Numbered from the stretch's first letter, positions 15,696-24,694 are shown. The stretch: DNA of 41,191 bases from Lachnoclostridium sp. (GCA_021770065.1 JAETRR010000035.1:1-41191); one strand, 5' to 3'. Numbers and translations are program-made. The notes: generated by a model from the letters alone, not told the origin.

Positions 15696-16208
15696 CTACT
15701 CCTTTTTATCCCCTTCTTCTCCCTGCACCCCGTTTCCGTCAGAAGGATCCGCTTCCCCATCCGTTTCCGCCCCAGGCACAGCCGCCTTCTGAAGCGCCCG
15801 TTCCACCGCATCCAGAATCACAAGAGAAGTATATTGATTTTCCTCCGGATATGTAATATGATCAAGAGACTGAGAAGCAATAATCTGCTCCGCCAGATTA
15901 TCAAGAGCCGGTTCCATAAGCGGATACATCGTAGCGACCGTCTCGCTGACATTCACCATCTGAATAGAAGCAATCGCATCCTTATCCACCGTAACAGCAA
16001 TATCCACAGCATTGCCGTTCAGCATAATCGACGACGTATACACGCCGGGCACATATTTATCAGAAGTATCAGTGGAGGCCGGTTTGCTGTCCTTAGGAGC
16101 AAACATAAATACCAGAAGAAGGATCAGAATAATACCCAGGGCAACAAAAATTCCGGTATAAATCAGTTCCTTCATGCGGAGGACCACAATTTTAGTTTTT
16201 GAGCTCAA
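15696..16208 (-). CDS. FMN_bind-like single-pass membrane protein
   Basis: About 170 aa with an N-terminal membrane anchor (LIYTGIFVALGIILILLLVF) and an extracytoplasmic domain: YVPGVYTSSIMLNG, VDIAVTVDKDAIASIQMV, AEQIIASQSLD, NQYTSLVILDAVERAL. This follows the strand pattern of the FMN_bind family, but the flavinylation motif (SGAT) is replaced by ENQYTS, so covalent FMN is doubtful. The chosen start is TTG at 16208, which has CCCCTCCC on the plus strand (GGGAGGGG) six bases away; the ATG at 16175 has no ribosome site. The C-terminus is acidic low-complexity. It is divergent from the YitT gene. Confidence 0.7.
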   Translation of the reverse strand: MSSKTKIVVLRMKELIYTGIFVALGIILILLLVFMFAPKDSKPASTDTSDKYVPGVYTSSIMLNGNAVDIAVTVDKDAIASIQMVNVSETVATMYPLMEPALDNLAEQIIASQSLDHITYPEENQYTSLVILDAVERALQKAAVPGAETDGEADPSDGNGVQGEEGDKKE

Positions 16209-16409
16209 GAGAAGCCCCTCCCATATAATTCGATTGCTACAACCTATGCAAAAAAAGACAGGAATATACCCATATAAAATGATGTTGGGATAGAACTGCA
16301 AAACAAGTAAAAACTATCAGATAAAGAGTAGAAAAAGAAAAGGCATAAGACAGAAATTCATTTTCAGAAGTATTGAATGCCGGATGAAGAGAAAGGAATG
16401 GACATAGAC

Positions 16410-17276
16410 ATGGGTAAGAAAAGCCAGACAATCATAAAAGAATATCTGCTGATAGGAGCCGGAACAGCCCTCATAGCCTTTGCCGTAGCTTCTATCTACG
16501 ATCCTTCCGGTTTTGTCACAGGCGGTTTCTCCGGTCTGGCCATCATCGTAAAACAGCTTACGGAAGAGCTGGTTCCGGGCGGCGTCCCCCTTGCGGTGAC
16601 CAACCTGGTTCTCAATATCCCCGTATTTCTCATAGCAGTCCGTCTGAAAGGCCGCAAATACATTGTAAAAACCTTCACAGCCACCGTTATGCTCTCTGTC
16701 TGGCTCGGCATACTTCCGGTAGTGCCTCTGGCGGCCGGAGATTTCCTTCTGACCGCCCTCTACGGAGGAGTTGTGATGGGAGTGGGAATCGGATTGGTAT
16801 TCTTAAGCCAGGCCACCACAGGCGGCACCGATCTAATAGCGGCTATCATACAGCATTTCTGGCGTCACTACAGCATCGCCGACATTATGCAGGTCATAGA
16901 CGCTGTCATCGTTCTGGCCGGCGCTTATCTTTTCGGCATCCAGATGGCCCTCTATGCCGTGATCTCCATCTACCTTGTATCCAAAGTGTCCGACGGCATT
17001 ATCGAAGGCTTAAAATTCTCCAAAGCCGCATTTATTATCACCAGAAAGCCCGACGAACTGTCACAGATACTGATGGATGAGCTCAGCCGCGGCGTCACCG
17101 GCCTGTCCGCAAAAGGCATGTACTCCGGCGAAGAAAAGAACATGCTCTTCTGCGTGGTATCCCGGAAAGAGATCGTGCGGTTGAAAGAGCTTACCCTGAG
17201 CCTTGATCCGGATGCCTTTGTGATCGTGACGGATGTACGGGAGGTATTGGGGGAAGGATTTATAGAGACAAAATAG
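16410..17276 (+). CDS. YitT-family membrane protein
   Basis: Integral membrane protein of the YitT (DUF161/DUF2179) family, about 289 aa. Five to six hydrophobic segments begin at LLIGAGTALIAFAVASIY. Hallmarks are VTGGFSGLAII, the glycine-rich GVGIGLVFLSQATTGGTDLIA, and a soluble C-terminal DUF2179 domain (RGVTGLSAKGMYSGEEKNML ... DPDAFVIVTDVREVLGEGF). The molecular function of the family is not established; some members are proposed transporters. Starts at 16377, 16398 and 16410 are all in frame. GAAAGG at 16391 best serves 16410, though with long spacing. Confidence 0.9.
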   Translation: MGKKSQTIIKEYLLIGAGTALIAFAVASIYDPSGFVTGGFSGLAIIVKQLTEELVPGGVPLAVTNLVLNIPVFLIAVRLKGRKYIVKTFTATVMLSVWLGILPVVPLAAGDFLLTALYGGVVMGVGIGLVFLSQATTGGTDLIAAIIQHFWRHYSIADIMQVIDAVIVLAGAYLFGIQMALYAVISIYLVSKVSDGIIEGLKFSKAAFIITRKPDELSQILMDELSRGVTGLSAKGMYSGEEKNMLFCVVSRKEIVRLKELTLSLDPDAFVIVTDVREVLGEGFIETK

Positions 17277-17337
17277 GAAATAATTTCTTTTGTGAACAAT
17301 GTATAGGAAAAAAATTTGAAAAAAATCCCAAAAAGCC

Positions 17338-17380
17338 GAGGAAATGCATAAATTTTTTTACATTTCCTCTTTTCTTTTTT
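17338..17380 (+). terminator. Rho-independent terminator after YitT
   Basis: Perfect 9-bp stem GAGGAAATG (17338-17346) / CATTTCCTC (17361-17369) followed by TTTTCTTTTTT. Confidence 0.85.
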
Positions 17381-17450
17381 GTAATTTTGCATTAGTATAT
17401 AGATTAGGTATTTTTATTTTTACATAAAGAAGGGGTAATTCTATCGGCGA

Positions 17451-17487
17451 TATTGCCAGAGAAATCAAAAAGAAAAATCTGGCGATA
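17451..17487 (+). promoter_or_regulatory. Leader hairpin before the PucR-like regulator
   Basis: TATTGCCAGA (17451-17460) pairs with TCTGGCGATA (17478-17487), ten pairs with one wobble. It lies 36 bases before the ATG and the AAAGGAG ribosome site. The role is unknown; no riboswitch family is recognised. Confidence 0.45.
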
Positions 17488-17523
17488 TGCACAAAAAGAC
17501 GAGCAAAAGGAGCAGGTAAGACT

Positions 17524-18612
17524 ATGATTTCAAACCAGATACTACAGAATACCATTGAGGGGTTAAAGGGGATCACCCGCATAGACCTCTGCATTATTGA
17601 TACGGAGGGAAAAGTACTGGCCTCCACGTTCCCCGAGGCGGATACCTACACGGGGTCGGTCCTTGCGTTTATTGATTCTCCGGCGGACAGCCAGGTGATA
17701 CAGGGCTTTCAGTTCTTTAAGGTCTTTGATGAGAATCAGCTGGAATACATTCTTCTCATTAACGGCGGCAGCGAAGATGCCTACATGATCGGCAAGATTG
17801 CCGTATTCCAGATTCAGAATCTGCTGGTTGCCTACAAAGAGCGCTTTGACAAAGACAACTTTATCAAGAATCTTCTTCTTGACAACCTTCTTCTGGTGGA
17901 CATTTATAACCGGGCCAAGAAGCTTCACATCCAGGCAGAGGTCCGCAGGGCCGTTTATGTGATTGAGACGGGAAAAGAAAAGGACAGCGCGTCGCTGGAA
18001 AGCCTGCGCACACTGTTCGGCACCAAGTCCAAAGACTTTATCACGGCAGTAGACGAGAAGAATATTATTGTGGTAAAAGAGCTGGGAGAGAATGAGGGCT
18101 ATCCCGAGATGTATAAGACAGCCAGGGTAATCAAGGATCTGCTTACAAATGAGGGAGAAGAGCAGGTTCACATTGCTTACGGCACCATTGTGGGCGAGAT
18201 CAAAGAGGTGTCGCGCTCTTATAAAGAGGCCCGTATGGCACTGGATGTAGGAAAGATCTTCTTTGAAGAAAGAGACATTGTAGCATACAGTACATTAGGA
18301 ATCGGACGTCTGATTTATCAGCTTCCCATCCCCCTGTGCAAGATGTTTATCCGTGAGATTTTTGACGGGAAATCTCCGGATGATTTTGATGAAGAGACAC
18401 TGACCACCATAAATAAGTTCTTTGAAAACAGCCTGAACGTCTCCGAGACCTCCAGACAGCTTTATATTCACCGGAACACCCTGGTGTACCGCCTGGATAA
18501 GCTTCAGAAAAGCACGGGCCTTGACCTGCGCGTGTTCGAGGATGCAATTACCTTTAAGATTGCATTGATGGTAGTGAAGTATATGAAGTACATGGAGACC
18601 ATAGATTATTAA
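17524..18612 (+). CDS. PucR/CdaR-like transcriptional regulator
   Basis: 362-aa regulator with an N-terminal sensory segment (LKGITRIDLCIIDTEGKVLAS, a diacid-recognition-like pattern), a central GGDEF-like degenerate region (YGTIVGEIKEVSRSYKEARM), and a C-terminal PucR helix-turn-helix of about 60 residues (LNVSETSRQLYIHRNTLVYR then LDKLQKSTGLDLRVFEDA). The start follows AAAAGGAGCAGG. It stands just before ftsEX, so it may regulate that set (inference). The effector molecule cannot be told from the sequence. Confidence 0.85.
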   Translation: MISNQILQNTIEGLKGITRIDLCIIDTEGKVLASTFPEADTYTGSVLAFIDSPADSQVIQGFQFFKVFDENQLEYILLINGGSEDAYMIGKIAVFQIQNLLVAYKERFDKDNFIKNLLLDNLLLVDIYNRAKKLHIQAEVRRAVYVIETGKEKDSASLESLRTLFGTKSKDFITAVDEKNIIVVKELGENEGYPEMYKTARVIKDLLTNEGEEQVHIAYGTIVGEIKEVSRSYKEARMALDVGKIFFEERDIVAYSTLGIGRLIYQLPIPLCKMFIREIFDGKSPDDFDEETLTTINKFFENSLNVSETSRQLYIHRNTLVYRLDKLQKSTGLDLRVFEDAITFKIALMVVKYMKYMETIDY

Positions 18613-18690
18613 AAAACGGCAGAGCCCCGGACGGGCAGCTGCAGAATTCTGAACAGGGTTTTAGAAGAGTACTGAGGAGTGAAAGAAAAA

Positions 18691-19380
18691 ATGATCGATT
18701 TGGAAAATGTGACTAAAGCCTATTCCACAGGCAACCACGCCTTAAACGGTGTCAGTCTTCACATTGACAAGGGCGAGTTTGTCTTTATCGTAGGCGACAG
18801 CGGATCGGGAAAGTCCACCTTGATCAAGCTGCTTTTAAAAGAGCTTGAACCAACATCCGGAACTATCAAAGTAAACGGAATTAATTTAAATAAGATGAAG
18901 CAGCGCGCCATTCCCAAATACCGCCGGAAAATCGGCGTGGTATTTCAGGATTTCCGTCTTCTGAAGGACAGGAATGTATATGAGAATATTGCGTTTGCCC
19001 AGAGAGTCGTGATAACACCCACGAAAAATATCCGCAAGAATGTACCGGCTATGCTGTCGCTGGTGGGACTGGCAGAGAAGTATAAGTCCTATCCCAAGCA
19101 GCTTTCCGGAGGAGAGCAGCAGAGGGTAGCCCTTGCCCGGGCGCTGGTTAATAAGCCGAATATTCTTCTGGCGGACGAGCCTACGGGGAATCTGGATCCC
19201 AAAAACTCCAAAGAAATTATGAAGCTTCTGGAGACAATTAATGAGAGGGGAACAACTGTTGTTGTAGTAACCCACAATCAGGAGATTGTGGATCAGATGA
19301 AGAAACGGGTGATTGCAATGCATAGAGGCGTCATTATCAGTGACGAGCGTAAAGCTGGGTACATACAGCATGCGAATTAG
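18691..19380 (+). CDS. ftsE: Cell division ATP-binding protein FtsE
   Basis: ATPase of the FtsEX complex, 229 aa, membrane-associated through FtsX. It couples ATP hydrolysis to activation of septal peptidoglycan hydrolases. Walker A is VGDSGSGKSTLIKLL, the Q-loop GVVFQDFRLL, the signature LSGGEQQRVALARAL, Walker B NILLADEPTGNLDP, and the H-loop VVVTHN. A GTG at 18679 is in frame but overlaps the GAGGAG ribosome site, so ATG 18691 is preferred. The end overlaps ftsX by 11 bases. High sequence conservation makes the call secure. Confidence 0.95.
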   Translation: MIDLENVTKAYSTGNHALNGVSLHIDKGEFVFIVGDSGSGKSTLIKLLLKELEPTSGTIKVNGINLNKMKQRAIPKYRRKIGVVFQDFRLLKDRNVYENIAFAQRVVITPTKNIRKNVPAMLSLVGLAEKYKSYPKQLSGGEQQRVALARALVNKPNILLADEPTGNLDPKNSKEIMKLLETINERGTTVVVVTHNQEIVDQMKKRVIAMHRGVIISDERKAGYIQHAN

Positions 19381-20284
19381 TACCATCGGCTACTGCCTGA
19401 AGCAGGGCCTTAAGAACATCTGGAGAAATAAAATGTTCTCCCTGGCATCGATTGCCACTATGTCCATCTGTATCTTTTTGTTCGGCCTTTTTTTCTGCGT
19501 TGTACAGAACTTCCAGTATATGGTGAAGGAAGTGGAGAGCGGAGTCTCTGTGACCGTGTTTTTTGACGAAGATATCTCGCAGGACGAGGCGGCCATGAAG
19601 GAGATAGGAGCGAAAATCGCGGCAAGGGAGGAAGTAGAGGAGGCTCAGTTTGTCTCTGCGGAAGAGACCTGGGAATCTTACAAAGACATCTATTTCGCAG
19701 AGGCTCCGCATCTGGCGGAAGGTTTTGCCAATGACAATCCCCTTGCGAAGCAGGCACACTATGTAATCTATCCCAAAGACGTGGAGGATCAGAACAGTCT
19801 GGTGGAATACCTGGAATCCGTAGAGGGAATCCGCAGGGTGAATAAATCTGTGGAAGTGGCAAATATTCTGACCAATTTTAATCTTCTGGTGGGCTATGTG
19901 TCCGTTGCCATAATTATTCTTCTGCTGTGTGTGTCTGTATTCCTGATCAGCAATACGGTAACGATTGGAATCGCTGTCCGCAAGGAAGAGATTGCTATTA
20001 TGAAGCTCATCGGCGCAACCAATTCTTTTGTAAAAGCGCCTTTTGTGGTGGAAGGTCTTTTGATTGGCATTATAGGAGGAGCAATTCCTCTGGGACTTCT
20101 GTATCTCCTCTATACGAGGCTCATCCGTTATATGGGGGGACAGTTTGACAATCTGGCCGGGCTGATGCAGTTCCTGCCTGTCGATCAGATGTTCCGTACA
20201 CTGCTGCCCGTAGGGCTTGCTCTGGGCGCGGGCATTGGATTCTTTGGAAGCTACCTTACGATCCGGAAGCATCTGAGAGTCTGA
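19370..20284 (+). CDS. ftsX: Cell division protein FtsX
   Basis: Membrane subunit of FtsEX, 304 aa. A cytoplasmic start (ISTIGYCLKQGLKNIWRNKM) is typical, followed by TM1 (SLASIATMSICIFLFGLFF) and an extracytoplasmic domain of about 130 residues (YMVKEVESGVSVTVFFDEDI onwards). Three further segments follow, with the conserved IAVRKEEIAIMKLIGATNSF loop. The ATG at 19370 overlaps the end of ftsE, giving translational coupling; an upstream in-frame ATG would lie deep inside ftsE. The extracytoplasmic domain should contact the coiled-coil endopeptidase encoded next. Confidence 0.95.
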   Translation: MRISTIGYCLKQGLKNIWRNKMFSLASIATMSICIFLFGLFFCVVQNFQYMVKEVESGVSVTVFFDEDISQDEAAMKEIGAKIAAREEVEEAQFVSAEETWESYKDIYFAEAPHLAEGFANDNPLAKQAHYVIYPKDVEDQNSLVEYLESVEGIRRVNKSVEVANILTNFNLLVGYVSVAIIILLLCVSVFLISNTVTIGIAVRKEEIAIMKLIGATNSFVKAPFVVEGLLIGIIGGAIPLGLLYLLYTRLIRYMGGQFDNLAGLMQFLPVDQMFRTLLPVGLALGAGIGFFGSYLTIRKHLRV

Positions 20285-20317
20285 AAGTGACAGATATAAA
20301 AAGGAATGTTGGAAGAA

Positions 20318-21616
20318 ATGAAAAGAAAGCGCAGTATCAGTGTGCTGCTCGCAGCGGCACTTTTGACAATTACAATATTTCATTCCGGCCGGATCCGTGC
20401 GATGGCTTCTGAAGCGGAGATATCCACGGGCGGTACTGCCGGGGAGATCTCGGCGGGAGGAACGGATTCGGAGGAAAAGAAAACGTCTGGTTCCGGCAGC
20501 AAGATAGATACGGATGAACTGGAACGAAAGAAGAAGGATGCATTAAACAAAATCGAAGATATCAAGTCAGACCTGAATGAGGTAAAGAAAAATATCGAGC
20601 AGCTGGAGGCGAATAAGAACAATCTTAAAAGTTATATTGCCCGTCTGGATCAGGAGGCGGCATCCCTTGCAGCCCAGGTTCAGAAGCTGAATGAGGATAT
20701 TGAAGCAAAAAAAGAAGAGATTGTACAGGCAGAGGCAGATCTTGATGCGGCCCAGAAAACAGCAGATCGGCAGTATGAGGATATGAAGCTGCGGATTCAG
20801 TACTTGTATGAAAACGGAACGCCGTCTTATCTGGAAATGCTGCTCACAGCCGACAGCATAGGGGAATTTTTGAACAGATCCACCTATGTAAAGGCAGTAT
20901 CTGAATATGACAGGAAGATGATGGACGAATACATTGCCCAGAAGGAGGCGGTTGCCGAGGCAAAGGCGGTTCTGGAATCCGAGGAAGAAGAACTGGAGCT
21001 GATGGCGGATGCGGCCCGGGAGCAGAAAGAGACGGTAGATGCTCTGATCAGGAAAAAGACAGCGGAGATACAGAGCTACCAGGCGCAGATTGACAGCCAG
21101 AACAGCAATGCCGCTGAATTCAAAGAAGACCTGGAAGAGCAGGAAAAGCTGCTGAACCAGATTGAAGAGCAGATAGCGGCGGCGGCACTTGCCAATGCCA
21201 GTGCGGATGACGGAGACGGCGGAGCTTCCGGTTTTGTCTGGCCGTGCCCCTCCAGCAGGCGGATTACCAGTGAATTCGGTCCGAGAGCCCAGCCGGTTCC
21301 GGGAGCGTCTACCAACCATAAAGGAATCGATATCGGGGCTTCTCACGGCTCGTCTATTGTTGCGGCGGCGGGCGGAAGAGTTACCACGTCAACCTATAGC
21401 GGTTCTGCGGGAAATTATATTGTAATTTCACACGGTAACGGGCTTTCTACCGTGTATATGCACTGCTCGGCTCTTTATGTGTCGGCGGGGGATGTAGTCA
21501 GCGCGGGGCAGAGTATTGCGGCAGTGGGGTCTACCGGTTTTTCTACAGGGCCTCATCTGCATTTTGGAGTGATTAAGAACGGTGTTTACGTGAATCCTCA
21601 TAATTATGTGGGATAG
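20318..21616 (+). CDS. M23 metallopeptidase with coiled coil (EnvC/PcsB-like FtsEX partner)
   Basis: Exported peptidoglycan hydrolase, 432 aa. It has a signal peptide (VLLAAALLTITIFHSG), two long coiled-coil blocks (about residues 50-155 and 205-285, rich in E, K, Q and A), then an M23 domain (about 310-432). The zinc-site motifs are NHKGIDIGAS and GPHLHFGV, with SEFGPR before them. The coiled coil plus hydrolase right after ftsX matches the EnvC/PcsB type activated by FtsEX. Full zinc ligands suggest an active endopeptidase, unlike EnvC, whose LytM site is degenerate. ATG 20306 is too close to the AAAAGG site, so 20318 is preferred. Confidence 0.9.
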   Translation: MKRKRSISVLLAAALLTITIFHSGRIRAMASEAEISTGGTAGEISAGGTDSEEKKTSGSGSKIDTDELERKKKDALNKIEDIKSDLNEVKKNIEQLEANKNNLKSYIARLDQEAASLAAQVQKLNEDIEAKKEEIVQAEADLDAAQKTADRQYEDMKLRIQYLYENGTPSYLEMLLTADSIGEFLNRSTYVKAVSEYDRKMMDEYIAQKEAVAEAKAVLESEEEELELMADAAREQKETVDALIRKKTAEIQSYQAQIDSQNSNAAEFKEDLEEQEKLLNQIEEQIAAAALANASADDGDGGASGFVWPCPSSRRITSEFGPRAQPVPGASTNHKGIDIGASHGSSIVAAAGGRVTTSTYSGSAGNYIVISHGNGLSTVYMHCSALYVSAGDVVSAGQSIAAVGSTGFSTGPHLHFGVIKNGVYVNPHNYVG

Positions 21617-21710
21617 AATAATAGAAAACAGCGTATAGTTAAAATAAGGAAAACGGGGGATGCCGCAGAACAGCGACAGCCCCTTCCGGTTGCGGGAAAT
21701 GGGGAACAAG

Positions 21711-22922
21711 ATGAATGATAAAAAGCAGCTGTGGAAAGGCATAGCAATCGGATTTGCACTAACCCTGGTTCTGATCCAGGCGGTGATGTTCTGCAATAAG
21801 TTCCTTGGAGAACGGGCAGACGGGGAAAAAGAGATTAATCTGACCAATAAAGAGGTTCAGGAGAAGCTGACAGAGATCGAAGACCTGATGAATGATTATT
21901 TCCTGGATGAACTGGATGAGGGACAGATTGAAACCTGGCTTTATAAGGGAGCCGTGGCAGGGCTGGGAGACCCCTACGCAGCGTACTATACAGTAGAAGA
22001 ATACCAAAGCCTGAGGGACTCTACCAATGGCAGCTATTGCGGAATCGGAGTGGAAATTTCCCAGAACATAAATACGGGGCTTGTAACCGTGGCCCGTGTA
22101 TTTGAAGACAGTCCTGCCATGGAGGCGGGGCTTAAGCCGGGGGATATTCTCTATACAGTCGGGGATACGGAAGTGACGGGAATGGATTTGACCATGATAG
22201 TATCCCGGATCAAAGGAGAGGAAAATACAGAGGTCAATATCAGCGTGGCCAGAGAAGGGGAAGAGGATTATCTGGAATTCCTCGTGCAGCGCAGGACGAT
22301 AGAGATACAGACTGTAGGCTCTGTCATGCTTGAGGATCAGATAGGGTATATTTCTATTTCCTCCTTTGATGATGTAACTACGGATCAGTTTATCAAAGCT
22401 CTGGATGATCTGGAGGCACAGGGCCTCAAAGGGCTCATTGTGGATTTGAGAAACAACGGCGGAGGTCTGGTTTCCAGTGTCTGCGCCATTCTGGATCGCC
22501 TGCTTCCGGAGGGGCTGATTGTGTATACAGAGGATAAGTACGGAAACCGTGAAGAGGAAACTTCCGATGCCGAGCACTATTTTGATAAGCCTCTGGCCGT
22601 ACTGGTAAACGGAAACAGCGCAAGCGCTTCTGAGATTTTTGCAGGAGCTGTCAAGGACTATGAAATAGGCACCCTGGTGGGGACAACGACTTATGGAAAG
22701 GGAATTGTACAGAAGATTTATCCCCTGCATGACGGCACGGCAGTGAAGCTGACCGTATCCAAATATTATACGCCGAAGGGAAACAATATCCATGAGATCG
22801 GTATTGAGCCGGATGTGGAAATTGATCTGGAAGAAGCTTTGAAAAAAGAAGCGGTAGTACCTTTGGAGGAGGATAATCAGCTTCAGAAGGCTGTGGAAGT
22901 GCTGGAACAGCAGATGAGATAG
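21711..22922 (+). CDS. S41-family C-terminal processing protease (CtpA-like)
   Basis: Membrane-anchored serine protease, 403 aa. A signal anchor (GIAIGFALTLVLIQAVMF), a short helical region, a PDZ domain (NINTGLVTVARVFEDSPAME ... AGLKPGDILYTVGDTEV), then the S41 catalytic domain. The nucleophile is in NGNSASASEIFAGAVKDY and the Lys in GTTTYGKGIVQ. Relatives cleave envelope proteins, often peptidoglycan hydrolases, which fits its place after the FtsEX-associated endopeptidase. ATG 21711 has GGGG a few bases upstream; the in-frame 21660 start is less suited. The long palindrome at 22946 follows and probably also terminates transcription. Confidence 0.92.
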   Translation: MNDKKQLWKGIAIGFALTLVLIQAVMFCNKFLGERADGEKEINLTNKEVQEKLTEIEDLMNDYFLDELDEGQIETWLYKGAVAGLGDPYAAYYTVEEYQSLRDSTNGSYCGIGVEISQNINTGLVTVARVFEDSPAMEAGLKPGDILYTVGDTEVTGMDLTMIVSRIKGEENTEVNISVAREGEEDYLEFLVQRRTIEIQTVGSVMLEDQIGYISISSFDDVTTDQFIKALDDLEAQGLKGLIVDLRNNGGGLVSSVCAILDRLLPEGLIVYTEDKYGNREEETSDAEHYFDKPLAVLVNGNSASASEIFAGAVKDYEIGTLVGTTTYGKGIVQKIYPLHDGTAVKLTVSKYYTPKGNNIHEIGIEPDVEIDLEEALKKEAVVPLEEDNQLQKAVEVLEQQMR

Positions 22923-22945
22923 AAATATTATATAAAAGAACCGCA

Positions 22946-23125
22946 GGGCTGCCGGGAAATAAAACAGCAGACTTTTCTATGCCCTGTGTTCGGACGGTTT
23001 GTGTACATTCTGTCTGCTCTGTACGGACATTGCTAAAGCAATATCCGTTCATATCAGACAGCCTGTTCACAAACAGCCGGACACTGGGTATCAGAAAAGT
23101 CTGCTGTTTTATTTCCGACAGCCCC
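22946..23125. repeat. Long palindromic repeat, copy 2 (180 bp), probable terminator on plus strand
   Basis: The outer arm GGGCTGCCGGGAAATAAAAC at 22946 pairs with the sequence ending at 23125, and TTTTT follows. Inner parts match copy 1 (15498-15679) read on the other strand, e.g. GTTCGGACGGTT, CGGACATTGCT and GCAATATCCG. Outer stems differ from copy 1 but still pair. The centre forms its own small stem around 23023-23050. Confidence 0.9.
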
Positions 23126-23196
23126 TTTTTGTTGAAAATTTTGTAGAACTGCATTCTGCTGCTGCGTGCGGCAGACCGGCACAAAGAGATCAAAAC

Positions 23197-23348
23197 GTTC
23201 AAATAATTCATAAATTTGTCTTTATATTATGCGTTTTGCATAAAAATAAGAGGATAATGGGGATGTAATAAGAATAAAAGTATGCAAAAAATACAAATAT
23301 TTCTAATTCATTTAAAAATGAACATAAAATAGTTCAAATAATCATAAA
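23197..23348 (+). promoter_or_regulatory. Candidate UlaR operators upstream of the ascorbate operon
   Basis: GTTCAAATAATTCATAAA (23197-23214) recurs as GTTCAAATAATCATAAA (23332-23348). The second also forms an inverted pair TGAAC (23319-23323) / GTTCA (23332-23336). The 23126-23428 stretch is very AT-rich and has no gene. DeoR-type regulators often bind such repeats; assignment to the regulator at 27433 is inference. Confidence 0.5.
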
Positions 23349-23353
23349 AAAGA

Positions 23354-23382
23354 TTGAAAGAAAAATATTATTTCAGTACAAT
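23354..23382 (+). promoter_or_regulatory. Main promoter of the ascorbate-type operon
   Basis: TTGAAA (23354-23359), a 17-base spacer and TACAAT (23377-23382). It sits right after the second candidate operator and 46 bases before the ulaG start. Confidence 0.55.
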
Positions 23383-23428
23383 ATAATCATCAAGAAAATA
23401 AAACATAAAAAGAAAGGAAGATGAAAAA

Positions 23429-24532
23429 ATGTCCAAAGTTAATGAAATCACCCGGGAGAGCTGGATTATGAGCACTTTTCCCGAGTGGGGAACCTGGCTG
23501 GTGGAGGACATCGAGAATGAGGTCGTAGCGCCCGGCAATGTAGCCATGTGGTGGCTTGGGTGTACAGGCGTCTGGTTCAAAACTCCGGGGAACACAAACA
23601 TCACGATTGATCTGTGGTGCGGGAATGGAAAGAGAACCCACGGGGACAACAAAATGAAGCCCGGACACCAGATGGCGAACATGTGCGGCGGCCGGCTGAT
23701 GCAGCCGAACCTGAGGAATGTACCCTTTGTTATCGACCCCTTTGCCTTCAAACATGTGGACGCGGTACTGGCAACACATTATCATCAGGATCATATGTCC
23801 GCAGAGTGGGCCGCGCATGTGATTCAGAGCGGCATGACAACCACGGATGAGAACGGCAGGGAGATTCCGGTTCCCTTCATCGGACCGAAGAAATCCGTAG
23901 AGACCTGGATGAAATGGGGAGTTCCTGAAGACCGCTGCGTTACCGTAAAACCGGGAGACGTTATTAAGATCAAGGATTTGGAGATAGTGGCATTAGACAG
24001 CTTCGACCGCACCTGTATCGTAACCACAGATGATACAAGTGAGAACAGAGAAGAGCTTACCGGTGTTTGTCCTACAGATATGGATGACAAGGCTGTGAAT
24101 TATCTGGTAAAGACACCCGGCGGCAATATCTACCACTCCGGAGACTCGCATTTCTCTATCTATTTTGCAAAGCACGGCAAGGACTATGATATTGATGTTG
24201 CTTTCGGATCCTTTGGAGAGAATCCTGTCGGCATGCAGGATAAGATGACATCCATTGATATTCTGCGTATGGCCGAGAATCTGGGCTGCAAGGTAGTGGT
24301 ACCGATTCACTGGGATGTATGGACGAACTTCCAGGCAGACTGTGAGGAGATTAAGGTTCTGTACGATTTTAAAAAGGATCGCAATGAATACAAGTTCCAT
24401 CCCTTCTTCTGGCAGGTGGGCGGCAAGTATACCTACCCGCAGGATAAGGATAAACTGTACTATCACCACAGAAGAGGCTTTGAAGACTGCTTCGAGCATC
24501 CCCAGAATATTCCGTTCCGTTCATGCCTGTAA
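23429..24532 (+). CDS. ulaG: L-ascorbate-6-phosphate lactonase
   Basis: Cytoplasmic metallo-beta-lactamase-fold lactonase, 367 aa, close to the ~355 of known UlaG. It opens L-ascorbate-6-phosphate to 3-keto-L-gulonate-6-phosphate, the first step after PTS uptake. The metal motif is THYHQDHM (HxHxDH). Other family stretches are [46 protein letters not shown] and VPIHWDVW. It is the first gene of an operon with three PTS subunits and pentose-phosphate epimerases. RBS AAAGGAAG lies before the start. Confidence 0.95.
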   Translation: MSKVNEITRESWIMSTFPEWGTWLVEDIENEVVAPGNVAMWWLGCTGVWFKTPGNTNITIDLWCGNGKRTHGDNKMKPGHQMANMCGGRLMQPNLRNVPFVIDPFAFKHVDAVLATHYHQDHMSAEWAAHVIQSGMTTTDENGREIPVPFIGPKKSVETWMKWGVPEDRCVTVKPGDVIKIKDLEIVALDSFDRTCIVTTDDTSENREELTGVCPTDMDDKAVNYLVKTPGGNIYHSGDSHFSIYFAKHGKDYDIDVAFGSFGENPVGMQDKMTSIDILRMAENLGCKVVVPIHWDVWTNFQADCEEIKVLYDFKKDRNEYKFHPFFWQVGGKYTYPQDKDKLYYHHRRGFEDCFEHPQNIPFRSCL

Positions 24533-24579
24533 GGATGGGCGGGATTAAGGGCATAAAAGAGTGATTGCAATTGGAAACA

Positions 24580-24687
24580 GTAATATTCTATCCATGCACA
24601 AATCAATTTACAGAGGCATGTGTCTGCGGCCGGAAATTGATTTAGGTTAAAGTGTATGGATAGGATATTACGGAACTGGAATAGGAG
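24580..24687 (+). promoter_or_regulatory. Intergenic structured element A (before EIIA)
   Basis: A 20-bp outer stem (24580-24599 with 24652-24671, two wobbles) encloses a perfect 10-bp stem (AAATCAATTT 24600-24609 / AAATTGATTT 24634-24643). A 24-base apical part begins ACAGAGGCATG and ends CGGCCGG. The downstream tail CGGAACTGGAATAGGAG supplies the ribosome site of the EIIA gene. A homologous structure lies at 30221-30328. Confidence 0.8.
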
Positions 24688-24694
24688 AAACGGC

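Noticed and set aside
15572..16202. Plus-strand open frames through the right arm of copy 1 and beyond
   Set aside because: They are repeat-derived and then antisense to the FMN_bind-like gene; Pro/His/Arg-rich composition is that of a shadow frame.
22651..23211. Long minus-strand open frame over the end of the S41 gene and the palindrome
   Set aside because: It is antisense to a conserved protease and otherwise made of repeat sequence. The SNVRTEQT stretch recurs in copy 1, as expected from repeat translation, not from a gene.
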